Below are positions 36,401-44,229 of a DNA stretch of 64,000 nt, one piece after another. A program made the position numbers and the translations under genes. How positions within the stretch are numbered: position 1 is the stretch's first letter; the number at the start of each line of letters is the position of its first letter. Under the pieces are notes generated by a model, which had not been told where the DNA came from, did not search any database, and saw nothing but the letters and a program-made list of their open reading frames with translations. Source of the DNA: Treponema phagedenis (lineage in GTDB: Bacteria; Spirochaetota; Spirochaetia; Treponematales; Treponemataceae); assembly GCF_008153345.1 (NCBI RefSeq), contig NZ_CP042818.1:2418001-2482000 (forward strand). The letters are read 5' to 3'.

Positions 36401-36779
36401 AAATAAAAACTTGAAAAAGGTAATAATCCCCGCAGGAGTAACCGCCATAGAAAAAGATACGTTCAAATTCTGCACAAGCCTTGAAACAGTTAAATTACCT
36501 AACACACTTGTCTCTATTGAGCAGGGAAGCTTTTATGAGTGTGCAAAACTAAAAAACCTTGTCCTTCCGTCAGGATTAAAAAATATCGGAAAAGATGCTT
36601 TTTTCGGTTGTACCGCACTCACGCTTACGTTACCGCTAAGTATTACAGACATACAATACGGTGCGTTCGGGCACAACGAAATGAATTGGTGTAAAAACCT
36701 TATTATTCCGAGTGAACCGAAAAACCTGCTTAAACAAAAAGCTATTACAAACGGCTACTCTCCCTATCGGATAAAATAA
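33411..36779 (+). CDS. Large surface lipoprotein with FnIII-like and BspA-type leucine-rich repeats
   Basis: A 1122 aa lipoprotein. The signal peptide ends in LLFFACRQ with the lipidated Cys at about residue 22. Two or more fibronectin-III-like modules follow (VLSWSAFQNTHISSIEI and VFLAWKDPAEDDLHSIQIS share their strands), then Ig-like segments to about 740. From about 743 to the end lie BspA-type repeats of the pattern xxIxIPxxVxxIGxxAFxxCxxLxxI, at least ten copies with a short interruption around 960. Treponemal BspA/LrrA-like proteins mediate adhesion and aggregation; here this is inference. The start is ATG 33411 with GAGGAGAAAA ahead of it. Confidence 0.9.
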   Translation: MKKTSIIFIMSINLLLFFACRQGVKTPDTVENSSQEVADLAVLLQKDEVVLSWSAFQNTHISSIEITVFPVSANRTVKTPAGIFMTTADKDSFLLKNLEKGKKYRFIVKTIDKNSNKSKGIEIEKFIPFDASDTTPAEEVSDLEITALNKAVFLAWKDPAEDDLHSIQISFVETAKARDELSAIVFTVEPKTEGFRISELEGNKEYTFNIQTIDKNGNKSNGITGKATPFDTREQLLKFSTVPAAEVYTKETVSISLELAAKPVKTLKWANKLHGITWLKNPKNGYCIEQRTPPYTFTVENSGAYSVFVEYEDETIDIQSINIMNIDTEPPYPASDFTVKYNFSKKELLLNNLQYIDDGCGVDKVIIKYDIEGKKQQNIELIQDSSLTSYTIKDVEPSAKVYSFSMKAVDKLGNESKFTPEQKITPTETATIVNVDIDRKKIDTYDSNRSVTVEITGTKLTMAEELKIDVEDIGIIDCAILNEHRARAKITNIPQVKKEYKITVLLRSSGSASLESQKETSFTVCDLAAVNEIKITHADGSKFSTDAYGAIELPKGTTGVMQILLIGSELDIKDTLSGVLFNNSYVNGTVNKNGTESLVEIPLPTAPGTYQIRPVLKRNTQDHYVFVAEATILRISGDAVYQGILLPGYKKAANESSGIIIKGENFDKIDTASLDISVSDGIIKNPKLIDSFTLTAEYLFPDTDMEGKDITVTIDGTKITEKVHSLQIDETGGVVGVFAIPEDGNLLIPNYVTAIKSGAFENQTTLKTIVLPESVSEIEERAFFGCTALQSIEIPEFLRNLGKDVFRGCTALTQIELPKNLVSIGDGAFYLCKSLKTITIPESITDIGNYVFTDSGVTDITIPERVTTIGVSAFYNCENLQRVKLPQNIASIGDNALYNCKSLTSLIFPATISNITIGENAFSGCEKLKIYVPSESIKEKMEKTGEGNQIIVYANSQDDFYFADKNKTELLYIDRQNQEEIFIPKNVCSIKSIAFSENKNLKKVIIPAGVTAIEKDTFKFCTSLETVKLPNTLVSIEQGSFYECAKLKNLVLPSGLKNIGKDAFFGCTALTLTLPLSITDIQYGAFGHNEMNWCKNLIIPSEPKNLLKQKAITNGYSPYRIK

Positions 36780-36819
36780 AAAAAAGGGTAAGATTTGATA
36801 ATCTTACCCTTTTTTTTAT
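36780..36819. terminator. Bidirectional intrinsic terminator
   Basis: AAAAAGGGTAAGAT pairs with ATCTTACCCTTTTT around TTGATA, with A-runs left and T-runs right. It serves the lipoprotein gene and, on the other strand, the convergent HAD phosphatase. Confidence 0.88.
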
Positions 36820-36830
36820 TTGCCAAACTC

Positions 36831-37655
36831 TTATAAAATATATTTTCTTATCGCTTCCGCCACACCGGATTCCTTATTTGAGGAGGTTATATGCATTGCC
36901 GCTTCTTTTGCCAAATCTCCGCCGTTTTCCATACAGAAAGATAATCCAACCGCTTTAAGCATGGAAATATCATTAACTTGATCTCCAAATGCACATATTT
37001 GATCAGGGCGTATTTTATAATAGTCACAAAGTGTCGGTATTCCCGCTCCTTTTGTAATTCCTTCTGGCATAATATCTAAAAGATAGGGCATGGAAAGCTC
37101 TCCGTTCACACCTGCAATTGCATTGATATATTTGGTAACTGTCGAAAGCTTAGACTCATTATACTCACAAATTAAAAATTTGAGGATATTTTCAAAGCCC
37201 CCGTGCCGATCCAATTCTTTTATTTCAAAAATCGGAATAGGCGTGCTCCCGCCTTGTTCTGCAAGTTTGTTATAATTGTAATAAGTTTGTACACGCTCGC
37301 TGTTCGGTGCTTTTAACAAACAGGCGGGGGTATATACCACATAATCAAGATTTTCTTCGGTAAAATACTCAAGTAATTGTTTTGCCACAGACGCCGAAAA
37401 GCTCTTCGTAAAAAGAGGTTTTTCAATGGTACCGACAAAACCTCCGTTGCAGCAAATCATGGGAGAAGTTAGATCAAGCTGACGCACATATTCTTGAACC
37501 ATTTGTATCATTCGTCCTGTTGCAATAGTAAAATCAATATTCTTTGCTTTTAATGCAGCTATGGCTTGTTTATTCTCTTCGGTAATACTTCCCTTATCAT
37601 CCAAAAGAGTTCCATCCATATCACAGACCACTAATCGAATATCAGCATTTTTCAT
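36831..37655 (-). CDS. Cof-type HAD-superfamily sugar phosphatase
   Basis: A 274 aa HAD-IIB (Cof/YbiV-like) hydrolase. Motif I VVCDMDGTLLDD holds the nucleophile Asp, motif II is FTIATGR, and motif IV CAFGDQVNDISML. The cap of about 110 residues between motifs II and III is of the C2B type. Such enzymes dephosphorylate sugar phosphates or cofactors with broad specificity. It stands alone. Confidence 0.92.
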   Translation of the reverse strand: MKNADIRLVVCDMDGTLLDDKGSITEENKQAIAALKAKNIDFTIATGRMIQMVQEYVRQLDLTSPMICCNGGFVGTIEKPLFTKSFSASVAKQLLEYFTEENLDYVVYTPACLLKAPNSERVQTYYNYNKLAEQGGSTPIPIFEIKELDRHGGFENILKFLICEYNESKLSTVTKYINAIAGVNGELSMPYLLDIMPEGITKGAGIPTLCDYYKIRPDQICAFGDQVNDISMLKAVGLSFCMENGGDLAKEAAMHITSSNKESGVAEAIRKYIL

Positions 37656-37874
37656 TCAATAACCCCCAAAGAACATTTCAGCAGCTCAATATATTTATTC
37701 ATATACAGCTCCTCATCTATAGTTCCGGTATTCTATCATACAACGAATAACTATGCAAATGAGTTAATCATAAAGCTTTGCAAAGAGAGCATGCGGTAAC
37801 GGCTTTTTTTTTATTCAATTTATGTTATACTGATAGCTGATGTCAGGTATAAGGGGTAACGTATGGCAAAATAC

Positions 37875-38058
37875 TACTATAGCGTTTTTTTGATAACGCT
37901 ATCCGTTTTTGGTTTTATATGAACTGTAAAAATTTTATAAAAAAGAGTCCGTGCCCGTTCAGAGTTTGACAACGGTGGGCAATTTACCATAGGAATACTG
38001 AATTATTGTTGCCCCCTTGATTACCATATATGAAAGTTAATTACAAAACGTTATACTA
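37875..38058 (+). mobile_element. MITE copy immediately upstream of the Helicase_C_3 gene
   Basis: Left end TACTATAGCGTTTTTTTGAT, right end ATTACAAAACGTTATACTA, about 184 bases, flanked by TA. The core contains AAATTTTATAAAAAAGAGTC and ATTTACCATAGGAATAC. The element ends about 30 bases before the start codon of the next gene, so that gene's promoter lies within the MITE or is read through it. The 220 bases before it (37656-37874) show nothing I can name. Confidence 0.75.
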
Positions 38059-38088
38059 CAATAGCCTGACTCAATGTAAGGATGTGTG

Positions 38089-40137
38089 ATGAAAACAGAT
38101 GATATTGTTCAATGGAGAGAATTTTTAGTACAACTGCCCGACAAACAGTTTTTTACGCTCATGAGGCTTTATTTAGGAGAGATAAAAACACCTTTTAATA
38201 AACAACGACTGATAGAAAGTCTATCTGCTTTTTTTCGTAAAAAACAAACAAAAGATATAATCCTTACAGGACTTGATCCTTTTGACACCCTCATTCTTTC
38301 CGCTGTAGCAAAAATGAATGCACCGACCAGAACATCGCTTACCGGATTTTTTTCAACATCGTATTCGTTATCCGAAATTTTTAATCGTTTATTAAACCTT
38401 GAAGAAAGGCTGCTTATTTACCGTAAGGAAACAAAAGAAACAACTGAAAAAATATACAAAATAAATCCTTTGTTGAAAGATTCTATAGAAAGTCTTATTG
38501 ATTCATCAATATTTTTTTTGCCGGAAAAAAATACCGCCACTGTTACTGATAAAATAGCCATTGACGATTTAAACCTTTGCGGACTTTATTCATTCTTTTT
38601 ACACGAAAAAAACGTATTAAAAGTTGACGGCAATTTTAAGAAAAAAACACAAACCGACCTGGAAGCGATTTTTCCCGGCTTAACCGATAATCCGGAAAAA
38701 CTTTTGTTTGTTTGCACAGCCCTTCAAAACATCGGATTGTTTATAAGAAATGGAAGCACTCTTACTCCGCAGCAAGAACGATGGAAAGTTTTTTCGCAGC
38801 TATCCTTGTTTGAAAAAAGACTTTATATTTTGGTTGCCGTAAAAGAAAAACTGAAAAGGGATGACCTTGTCGCAAAAGCCAATTATTTTGCTCAATTTCT
38901 TTTTTCGTTACACACCGATGGTTTGTATAAAAAAGGAAATTTGGAACGTGCTTATTATCTTAGCATTCAGGACGCAGGATACCGACCGCACATACGAAAA
39001 GATGATTCATCAACTGAAGGCTTTGCGGATGCGGTTTCAATTATTTCTATTGCAGAAACACTCGGTTTCTTTTGTCGACAGGGTGATATGCTCATTGTAA
39101 ATTCCGATATATTTAGCACACACCGGAAAGAAAAAGAGAGTCGGGAAGAAGCAATTCTTATTGACCCTTCATTTGAAGCTACCGTTTTGCCGGAAACCAC
39201 CATGCAATTTCTGTTGCCGATCCTTTTTTGTATGAAACCGCTTTCAATTCAAACTATCGGAAGATTTGAAATTACCAGAAAAACTTGCGCGAATTGTTTT
39301 GAGCAGGGAATTATGAAGGAAGCGCTTATCAAATTACTTGAAGAAAAAACAAACTATCGAATACCGCAAAATGTTATGGTTTCTATTTCCGACTGGCATG
39401 ACAACATCACTTCAGTGCGATTATATCAGGGCATTGTTATAAGCGTTTCAAAGTCAAAACAAATTTTCTTTCAAAAAAATGAAGAGCTTCAAAAATTAAT
39501 AGCAAAAAAACTGGCGGATGGGGTGTTTTTATTACATGCGATAGATTTGGAAACGGTTAAGCAAAGTTTTACAAACGCAGGTTTGGAATTTTTACAAGAA
39601 AAAACACTTCAGCCACAACTATATATCCCCTCAAGTTTTTCTCCGTTAATTTTACCGGATCAGCTGAACAAAAAAAATACGGCATATAATAATAAAGATG
39701 AATGGAACAAAAATTTTGAAAAAACTCAAAAAGAGTACAATAAAATATTAAAAGAACTGGAAAAAACAGTGCGAGAAAAAACATTCACAAAAGAAGAAAA
39801 AAAAATACTAAAAGAAAGAATCCAGGAAAAAATCATCATCAATGAAAAACAAATTAATTCAGAAGCTGTTCGTACCGAAAAACGGGAAGTTTCGGGGATT
39901 GATTTTTTAGGCAAGTGCCGGCTTATTGATGCGGCAATAAGCAGTCGTAACCCTGTCCAAATTGAAATTGATTCCGCTAATGAAACCAAACGCATCATCG
40001 GTTTACCGCTTTTTATCGATAAAACCGAAGATGATGTAATAGTTAGCATAAAAACCGCCCAAAGTGATAATCTTGAAAAAATTTCCGTTGCCAGGTCGTC
40101 AAAAATAACACTTCTTCAAACTTCGATCTTTTCTTAA
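38089..40137 (+). CDS. Helicase-associated (Helicase_C_3) protein without a helicase motor
   Basis: A 682 aa protein. Residues about 340-470 match the Helicase_C_3 pattern known from XPB-like helicase companions: ILIDPSFEATVLPETTMQF, RFEITRKTCANCFEQGIM, then LIKLLEEKTNYRIPQNVMVSISDW. The N-terminal 330 residues resemble winged-helix units seen in such proteins. The C-terminus (about 610-680, RLIDAAISSRNPVQIEID) is WYL-like. There is no Walker A or other ATPase motif, so it is an accessory protein; its helicase is not in this window. The start is ATG 38089 with AAGGA six bases upstream; a GTG directly before it is less likely. Confidence 0.65.
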   Translation: MKTDDIVQWREFLVQLPDKQFFTLMRLYLGEIKTPFNKQRLIESLSAFFRKKQTKDIILTGLDPFDTLILSAVAKMNAPTRTSLTGFFSTSYSLSEIFNRLLNLEERLLIYRKETKETTEKIYKINPLLKDSIESLIDSSIFFLPEKNTATVTDKIAIDDLNLCGLYSFFLHEKNVLKVDGNFKKKTQTDLEAIFPGLTDNPEKLLFVCTALQNIGLFIRNGSTLTPQQERWKVFSQLSLFEKRLYILVAVKEKLKRDDLVAKANYFAQFLFSLHTDGLYKKGNLERAYYLSIQDAGYRPHIRKDDSSTEGFADAVSIISIAETLGFFCRQGDMLIVNSDIFSTHRKEKESREEAILIDPSFEATVLPETTMQFLLPILFCMKPLSIQTIGRFEITRKTCANCFEQGIMKEALIKLLEEKTNYRIPQNVMVSISDWHDNITSVRLYQGIVISVSKSKQIFFQKNEELQKLIAKKLADGVFLLHAIDLETVKQSFTNAGLEFLQEKTLQPQLYIPSSFSPLILPDQLNKKNTAYNNKDEWNKNFEKTQKEYNKILKELEKTVREKTFTKEEKKILKERIQEKIIINEKQINSEAVRTEKREVSGIDFLGKCRLIDAAISSRNPVQIEIDSANETKRIIGLPLFIDKTEDDVIVSIKTAQSDNLEKISVARSSKITLLQTSIFS

Positions 40138-40142
40138 ATTTC

Positions 40143-40226
40143 CGGGGCATACGCATACACAAGGGGTGGCTGCCCCTTAGACCCCGGCGAAGCAAAAGGA
40201 AAATAATAAAGCTTCGCCCATTGTTC
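40143..40226 (+). repeat. R3 element copy
   Basis: After GGGGCATACGCATACAC comes AAGGGG/CCCCTT around TGGCTG, outer arms GGGG and CCCC, then GGCGAAGC/GCTTCGCC around about 17 bases (ending 40226). The layout equals those at 30245 and 53309, with different stem bases. The remainder to 40480 shows no gene. Confidence 0.65.
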
Positions 40227-40417
40227 AGAGCAGGTTTTCCTTCCCCTCTGAGACTCCTCTCTTACCTTCAACAACTGCTTATGGCTCTACCCGAAGAACC
40301 CGCCGTGGAACCAATGCCTATATCCTTTTTATTGTGCAAACTGTTTTCAGTAATGTCTAACTCGCAATAAAGATACAAAAATTTTCATGCCTGCCCTGTT
40401 AAATTTCTTTCTTAAAC

Positions 40418-40446
40418 TTGTTTTTTTATGCAATATTTGTTACAAT
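40418..40446 (+). promoter_or_regulatory. Putative sigma-70 promoter of the NSS symporter gene
   Basis: TTGTTT and TACAAT separated by 17 bases, 35 bases ahead of the start codon, with AAAGGAAGAA as ribosome-binding site. Confidence 0.6.
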
Positions 40447-40480
40447 CTTCCTCATTTATTAATTAAAGGAAGAAACTAAA

Positions 40481-41806
40481 ATGAAAACTAAAAAACAACA
40501 TCGAAGAGAATTATTCAGCAGTCATATAGGCATGCTGTTAGCTTGTGTCGGCTCCGCTATGGGACTTGCAAATATTTGGATGTTTCCGGCTCGCTTAGGC
40601 GAGTTTGGCGGAATTACATTCTTAATTCCTTACCTCATCTTTCTTTTCGGATTTTCCTGTTTCGGACTTATGGGAGAATATGCCTTTGGGAAAAAATTCA
40701 GAAAAGGCCCTGTTCAGGCATTTGAACAAGTATTCGTGGAAAAAAACATGCCACAGTTCGGAGTAATAGGTTGGTTTCCCGTTCTCTCATTAATAGGAGT
40801 CTTGGCAGCTTATTCGGTTATCATGGGGTGGATTCTCAAGTACTTGGTACTTGCAATAACCAATTCGTTTGTCGCCATGGATGCCCCGGCAGTATTTAAT
40901 TCTTTTGCGGGAACCGCTGCCAATATCCCTTGGACATTGCTAACCATCCTTGTTACCGCCATTATTGTCAGCTTAGGTATTCAAAAAGGAATTGAACGGT
41001 ACAGCACGATAATGATGGCAACGTTTTATATTGTTGTTTTTTTCATTGTAATTAGAGCATTGACATTGCCGAATGCCCTACAGGGAGTTATTCATATGTT
41101 CACACCGAACTGGCAAGTATTTTTTAAAATGCGTGTATGGATTTATGCCTTAGGAATGGCTTTTTTCACCCTCAGCTTAGGCGGAGCCGCAATGGTAGTA
41201 TATGGCAGCTATATGCCGGAAGAGACTGATGTTCCGAAAACAGCACGCCAGACTGCGGGTCTTGATCTTCTTGCCTCTGTGATGTGCGCTCTTTTTACTA
41301 TTCCGGCTGCATTTTCTTTTGGCTTTGATCCCGGAGTAGGTCCCGGGCTTCTTTTTATCAGTATTCCCAACATTGTAACAAGATTACCGGCAGGATATAT
41401 TTTCGGTATCCTTTTTTTTCTTTGTGCCTTATTTGCCGCCCTCACCTCCTCCATTGTTATGCTTGAGGTTCCCATTGAAGCCCTTATGTCAAAATTCAGA
41501 ATCAGCAGAAAAAATGCAGCTATTTTAATGTCTGTTTTGGCAGCTGCGATTGCGGTTCCTCTTAATTTCAGTATGAGTGTTTTTGGGCGCTTTACTGATA
41601 TTGTAACCATTATTATTTTTCCGCTCGCTGCGGTAACGGGAGGTTTTGTGATCTTCTGGGTTTACGGAGCGGAGAAATGCAGAGTTGATATGAATCAAAC
41701 CGCAAAACGAGAGATAAAAAAATGGTTTTCTCCGTATATGAAGTACGTGTATGTACCGGTTTGTCTTTTGGTTGTCATTATGGGAATCCTCTTCGGAGGT
41801 TTATAA
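40481..41806 (+). CDS. Neurotransmitter:sodium symporter (NSS) family transporter
   Basis: A 441 aa sodium-dependent carrier of the LeuT fold. The first span carries the family signature LACVGSAMGLANIWMFPARL (canonical GSAVGLGNIWRFP), followed by YLIFLFGFSCFGLMGEYAFG. Ten to eleven spans are visible, which suits bacterial members. Bacterial NSS carriers take up amino acids such as tryptophan, tyrosine or leucine; the substrate here is unknown. The gene stands alone, with a good promoter upstream and no terminator recognised. Confidence 0.92.
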   Translation: MKTKKQHRRELFSSHIGMLLACVGSAMGLANIWMFPARLGEFGGITFLIPYLIFLFGFSCFGLMGEYAFGKKFRKGPVQAFEQVFVEKNMPQFGVIGWFPVLSLIGVLAAYSVIMGWILKYLVLAITNSFVAMDAPAVFNSFAGTAANIPWTLLTILVTAIIVSLGIQKGIERYSTIMMATFYIVVFFIVIRALTLPNALQGVIHMFTPNWQVFFKMRVWIYALGMAFFTLSLGGAAMVVYGSYMPEETDVPKTARQTAGLDLLASVMCALFTIPAAFSFGFDPGVGPGLLFISIPNIVTRLPAGYIFGILFFLCALFAALTSSIVMLEVPIEALMSKFRISRKNAAILMSVLAAAIAVPLNFSMSVFGRFTDIVTIIIFPLAAVTGGFVIFWVYGAEKCRVDMNQTAKREIKKWFSPYMKYVYVPVCLLVVIMGILFGGL

Positions 41807-41866
41807 ATTAAACGCCTGAATACCATAGCTGTTTTTATCAAACAAAAGAGATTTATTAATCCATTT

Positions 41867-44149
41867 TCAATCATTAATAGTAACTAAAACATTCCTTTGG
41901 TATTCAGGCAAAAATTTCATTTGATAGCCGGTTTCAAACTGTACCACAATAACCGCATTTTCATTTACATACTTTGACTGTATAATAATGCCGTACCCAT
42001 AATCATCATGATATACCTTTTTTCCGACACCCCATTCGTTTTCCTGTTTTGCTATTGAGTTTGTCCTTACTGCATACGGATTTTGATTTAAAAAATCCTC
42101 TCCCGATATTTCAATAAGATCATCATCAATTTCGGAAAGAAAAATACTTGGCTGCATATACGAAAGCTTGCCATACATTCTGCGCATGCTTGCGGACGTA
42201 AGATACAACGAGTCCATCGCGCGCGTGCAGGCAACATACATAAGCCTTCGCTCTTCTTCAAGATCAAAAATATCTTCCGCATTACGAGGAAAAATACCAT
42301 TTTCTAAACCGGTAATAATTACCCGTCTAAACTCAAGTCCTTTGGTATTATGAATAGTAATTAAATTAACCGAATCTTTTGCGTCATCCGCATTAACAAG
42401 ACTCCTATCAAGTTCAATATGTTCCAAAAAATCAATAAGTCCTTGCAGAGAAAAGGGATATAAGACTGCATTATTTGCCAGTTCTTGTAAGTTTGCCGCT
42501 TTTTGTGTTCCCATAATTTCATCCTGATCCTGATGGAATTTTTGTAAGCCGGAAGCTTCAATCAGTTTCATAATAAATGCGGCAAGTCCCTCTGCTCGCA
42601 ATGCGGAAGCAGTGATCTCACTTACACCGTTATTCTCTTCAGAATCCGAGTCTGTAAATATCTTTTTATTTTGAATATCTTTTTCATCAAAATAGCCTTC
42701 TCCTATTTCAAGAATTTTGCGAAGCTCGGTAATTATTTCAATAAATTCACTTACACCGGTTTTTGCTTTTTTTGTTAACCTGAGTTTTGGCACTAAAGTT
42801 TTTATTGCGGAAATAAAATCGGCATCGGTTTCAAAGTTAAAACTGTTTTCCTCTGCGGTAAACATAAGCGTGCGTGCTGCAGTAATAAGTTTTTCTTGAG
42901 TAACCGCACCGATACCGCGCGGAGGTTTGTTAATCATACGCCGTAAAGAAACCTCATCGCGTCCGTTTGCAATTAGGGCAAGGATTGCAAGAGTGTCTTT
43001 AATTTCTTCCCGATCATAAAATTTAAGCGAGCCGATAACCCTATAGGGAATTTTTCTATGTAAAAAAGCGGTTTCAAATCCAAGCGATTGTGCATTTGTA
43101 CGATACAAAATCGCCCAGTCGGAATACGTATCCCCTTCCGATACGTTTTTTTCAATGAGTTCAGCGCAAAGCTCGGCTTCCGTCTCTTGATTGGGCAAAA
43201 AAAACAAATGCGGCTTTTCTCCTTCTCCTTTAACGGCAATAAGTTTTTTACCAAGCCGTCCGGTATTTTTCCCTACAACAGAATCCGCAGTGCGCAATAT
43301 CGATGCGTAGGATCGATAGTTTCTTTCCAGTCGGATAATTTTTGTATGCTCAAAATTATCGGCAAAGGTTAGAATGTTTTGTACCTCGGCACCGCGAAAA
43401 CGATAAATTGACTGATCATCATCACCCACAACACAGAGATAGGTAGCCGATCCTTTTAATGCTTTGAGTAATTCAAATTGTGCAATATTGGAATCTTGAT
43501 ATTCATCAACCATAATAACGGAAAACCTGTTTTGCAAAGTTTTTTGCACATCAGCATCTTCCTTTAAAAGTTTAACCGGCAATTGAATAAGATCTCCGAA
43601 ATCAACGTTTCCTGTTTCTCGCAATCTTTTTTCATATGCTGCGTATATTTTTACAAACTCAAGACTGTTATCAATGTTTTTTACTAAGGGATTGTCAGGC
43701 GCAATGCAATAATCTTTTGCACGAGAAATTTTACCTGCAAAAAATCGAGCTTCATTTTTATTAAGCTGCGGCATTGCCTTCATTAAAAGCACCACAGTAT
43801 CTTCCTCATCATAAATAGTAAAGCTCGATGTTAAGCCAATCCGATCCCCGTAACGCCGCAACAACCATGCGCCGAAAGAATGAAAGGTGCGCAACATTGC
43901 CCGTGATGCGGAAGGTTCAAGCATTTCCGCCCGTTCCCGCATTTCGTTTGCAGCCTTGTTCGTAAAGGTTACTGCCAAAATCTGTTCGGGCATAATTCCT
44001 TGTTCGGCAATAAGCCATGCAATCTTCGTTGTAATAACCCTTGTTTTACCCGAACCTGCTCCCGCTAAAATCAGCAACGGAGAACCGAGATGGCATACCG
44101 CCTCAAGTTGTTCGGGATTTAATACTTTTAAATAGTCTAATTCTTTCAC
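41867..44149 (-). CDS. uvrD: UvrD/PcrA-type superfamily 1 DNA helicase
   Basis: A 3'-5' DNA helicase (760 aa) of excision repair and replication restart. Motifs: Walker A LILAGAGSGKTRVI (about residue 25-40), motif Ia FTNKAANEM, Walker B MVDEYQDSN, motif III VVGDDDQSIYRFRGA, motif IV LERNYRS, motif V/VI TIHNTKGLEF and RRLMYVACTRA. A C-terminal tail (KVYHDDYGYGIIIQ) is the Tudor-like domain of PcrA/UvrD. The start is set at GTG 44149 (KELDYLKVLNPEQLEAV follows), because the longer frame from 44206 would be translated out of an upstream hairpin. Confidence in the start is moderate; pcrA is the alternative symbol. Confidence 0.93.
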   Translation of the reverse strand: MKELDYLKVLNPEQLEAVCHLGSPLLILAGAGSGKTRVITTKIAWLIAEQGIMPEQILAVTFTNKAANEMRERAEMLEPSASRAMLRTFHSFGAWLLRRYGDRIGLTSSFTIYDEEDTVVLLMKAMPQLNKNEARFFAGKISRAKDYCIAPDNPLVKNIDNSLEFVKIYAAYEKRLRETGNVDFGDLIQLPVKLLKEDADVQKTLQNRFSVIMVDEYQDSNIAQFELLKALKGSATYLCVVGDDDQSIYRFRGAEVQNILTFADNFEHTKIIRLERNYRSYASILRTADSVVGKNTGRLGKKLIAVKGEGEKPHLFFLPNQETEAELCAELIEKNVSEGDTYSDWAILYRTNAQSLGFETAFLHRKIPYRVIGSLKFYDREEIKDTLAILALIANGRDEVSLRRMINKPPRGIGAVTQEKLITAARTLMFTAEENSFNFETDADFISAIKTLVPKLRLTKKAKTGVSEFIEIITELRKILEIGEGYFDEKDIQNKKIFTDSDSEENNGVSEITASALRAEGLAAFIMKLIEASGLQKFHQDQDEIMGTQKAANLQELANNAVLYPFSLQGLIDFLEHIELDRSLVNADDAKDSVNLITIHNTKGLEFRRVIITGLENGIFPRNAEDIFDLEEERRLMYVACTRAMDSLYLTSASMRRMYGKLSYMQPSIFLSEIDDDLIEISGEDFLNQNPYAVRTNSIAKQENEWGVGKKVYHDDYGYGIIIQSKYVNENAVIVVQFETGYQMKFLPEYQRNVLVTIND

Positions 44150-44170
44150 GCCTGAAAGTATATCAAATAG

Positions 44171-44209
44171 ACTTTGACACTGCAAGCATATCTTTTGCAG
44201 TGTCAAAGT
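44171..44209 (-). terminator. 15 bp hairpin between the lipoprotein gene and uvrD
   Basis: ACTTTGACACTGCAA (44171-44185) pairs perfectly with TTGCAGTGTCAAAGT (44195-44209) around nine bases. It lies behind the lipoprotein stop codon on the same strand and directly upstream of uvrD. No long T-run follows, so partial termination or attenuation is likely. Confidence 0.6.
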
Positions 44210-44229
44210 TACCCGAACGTCAATCCGGT

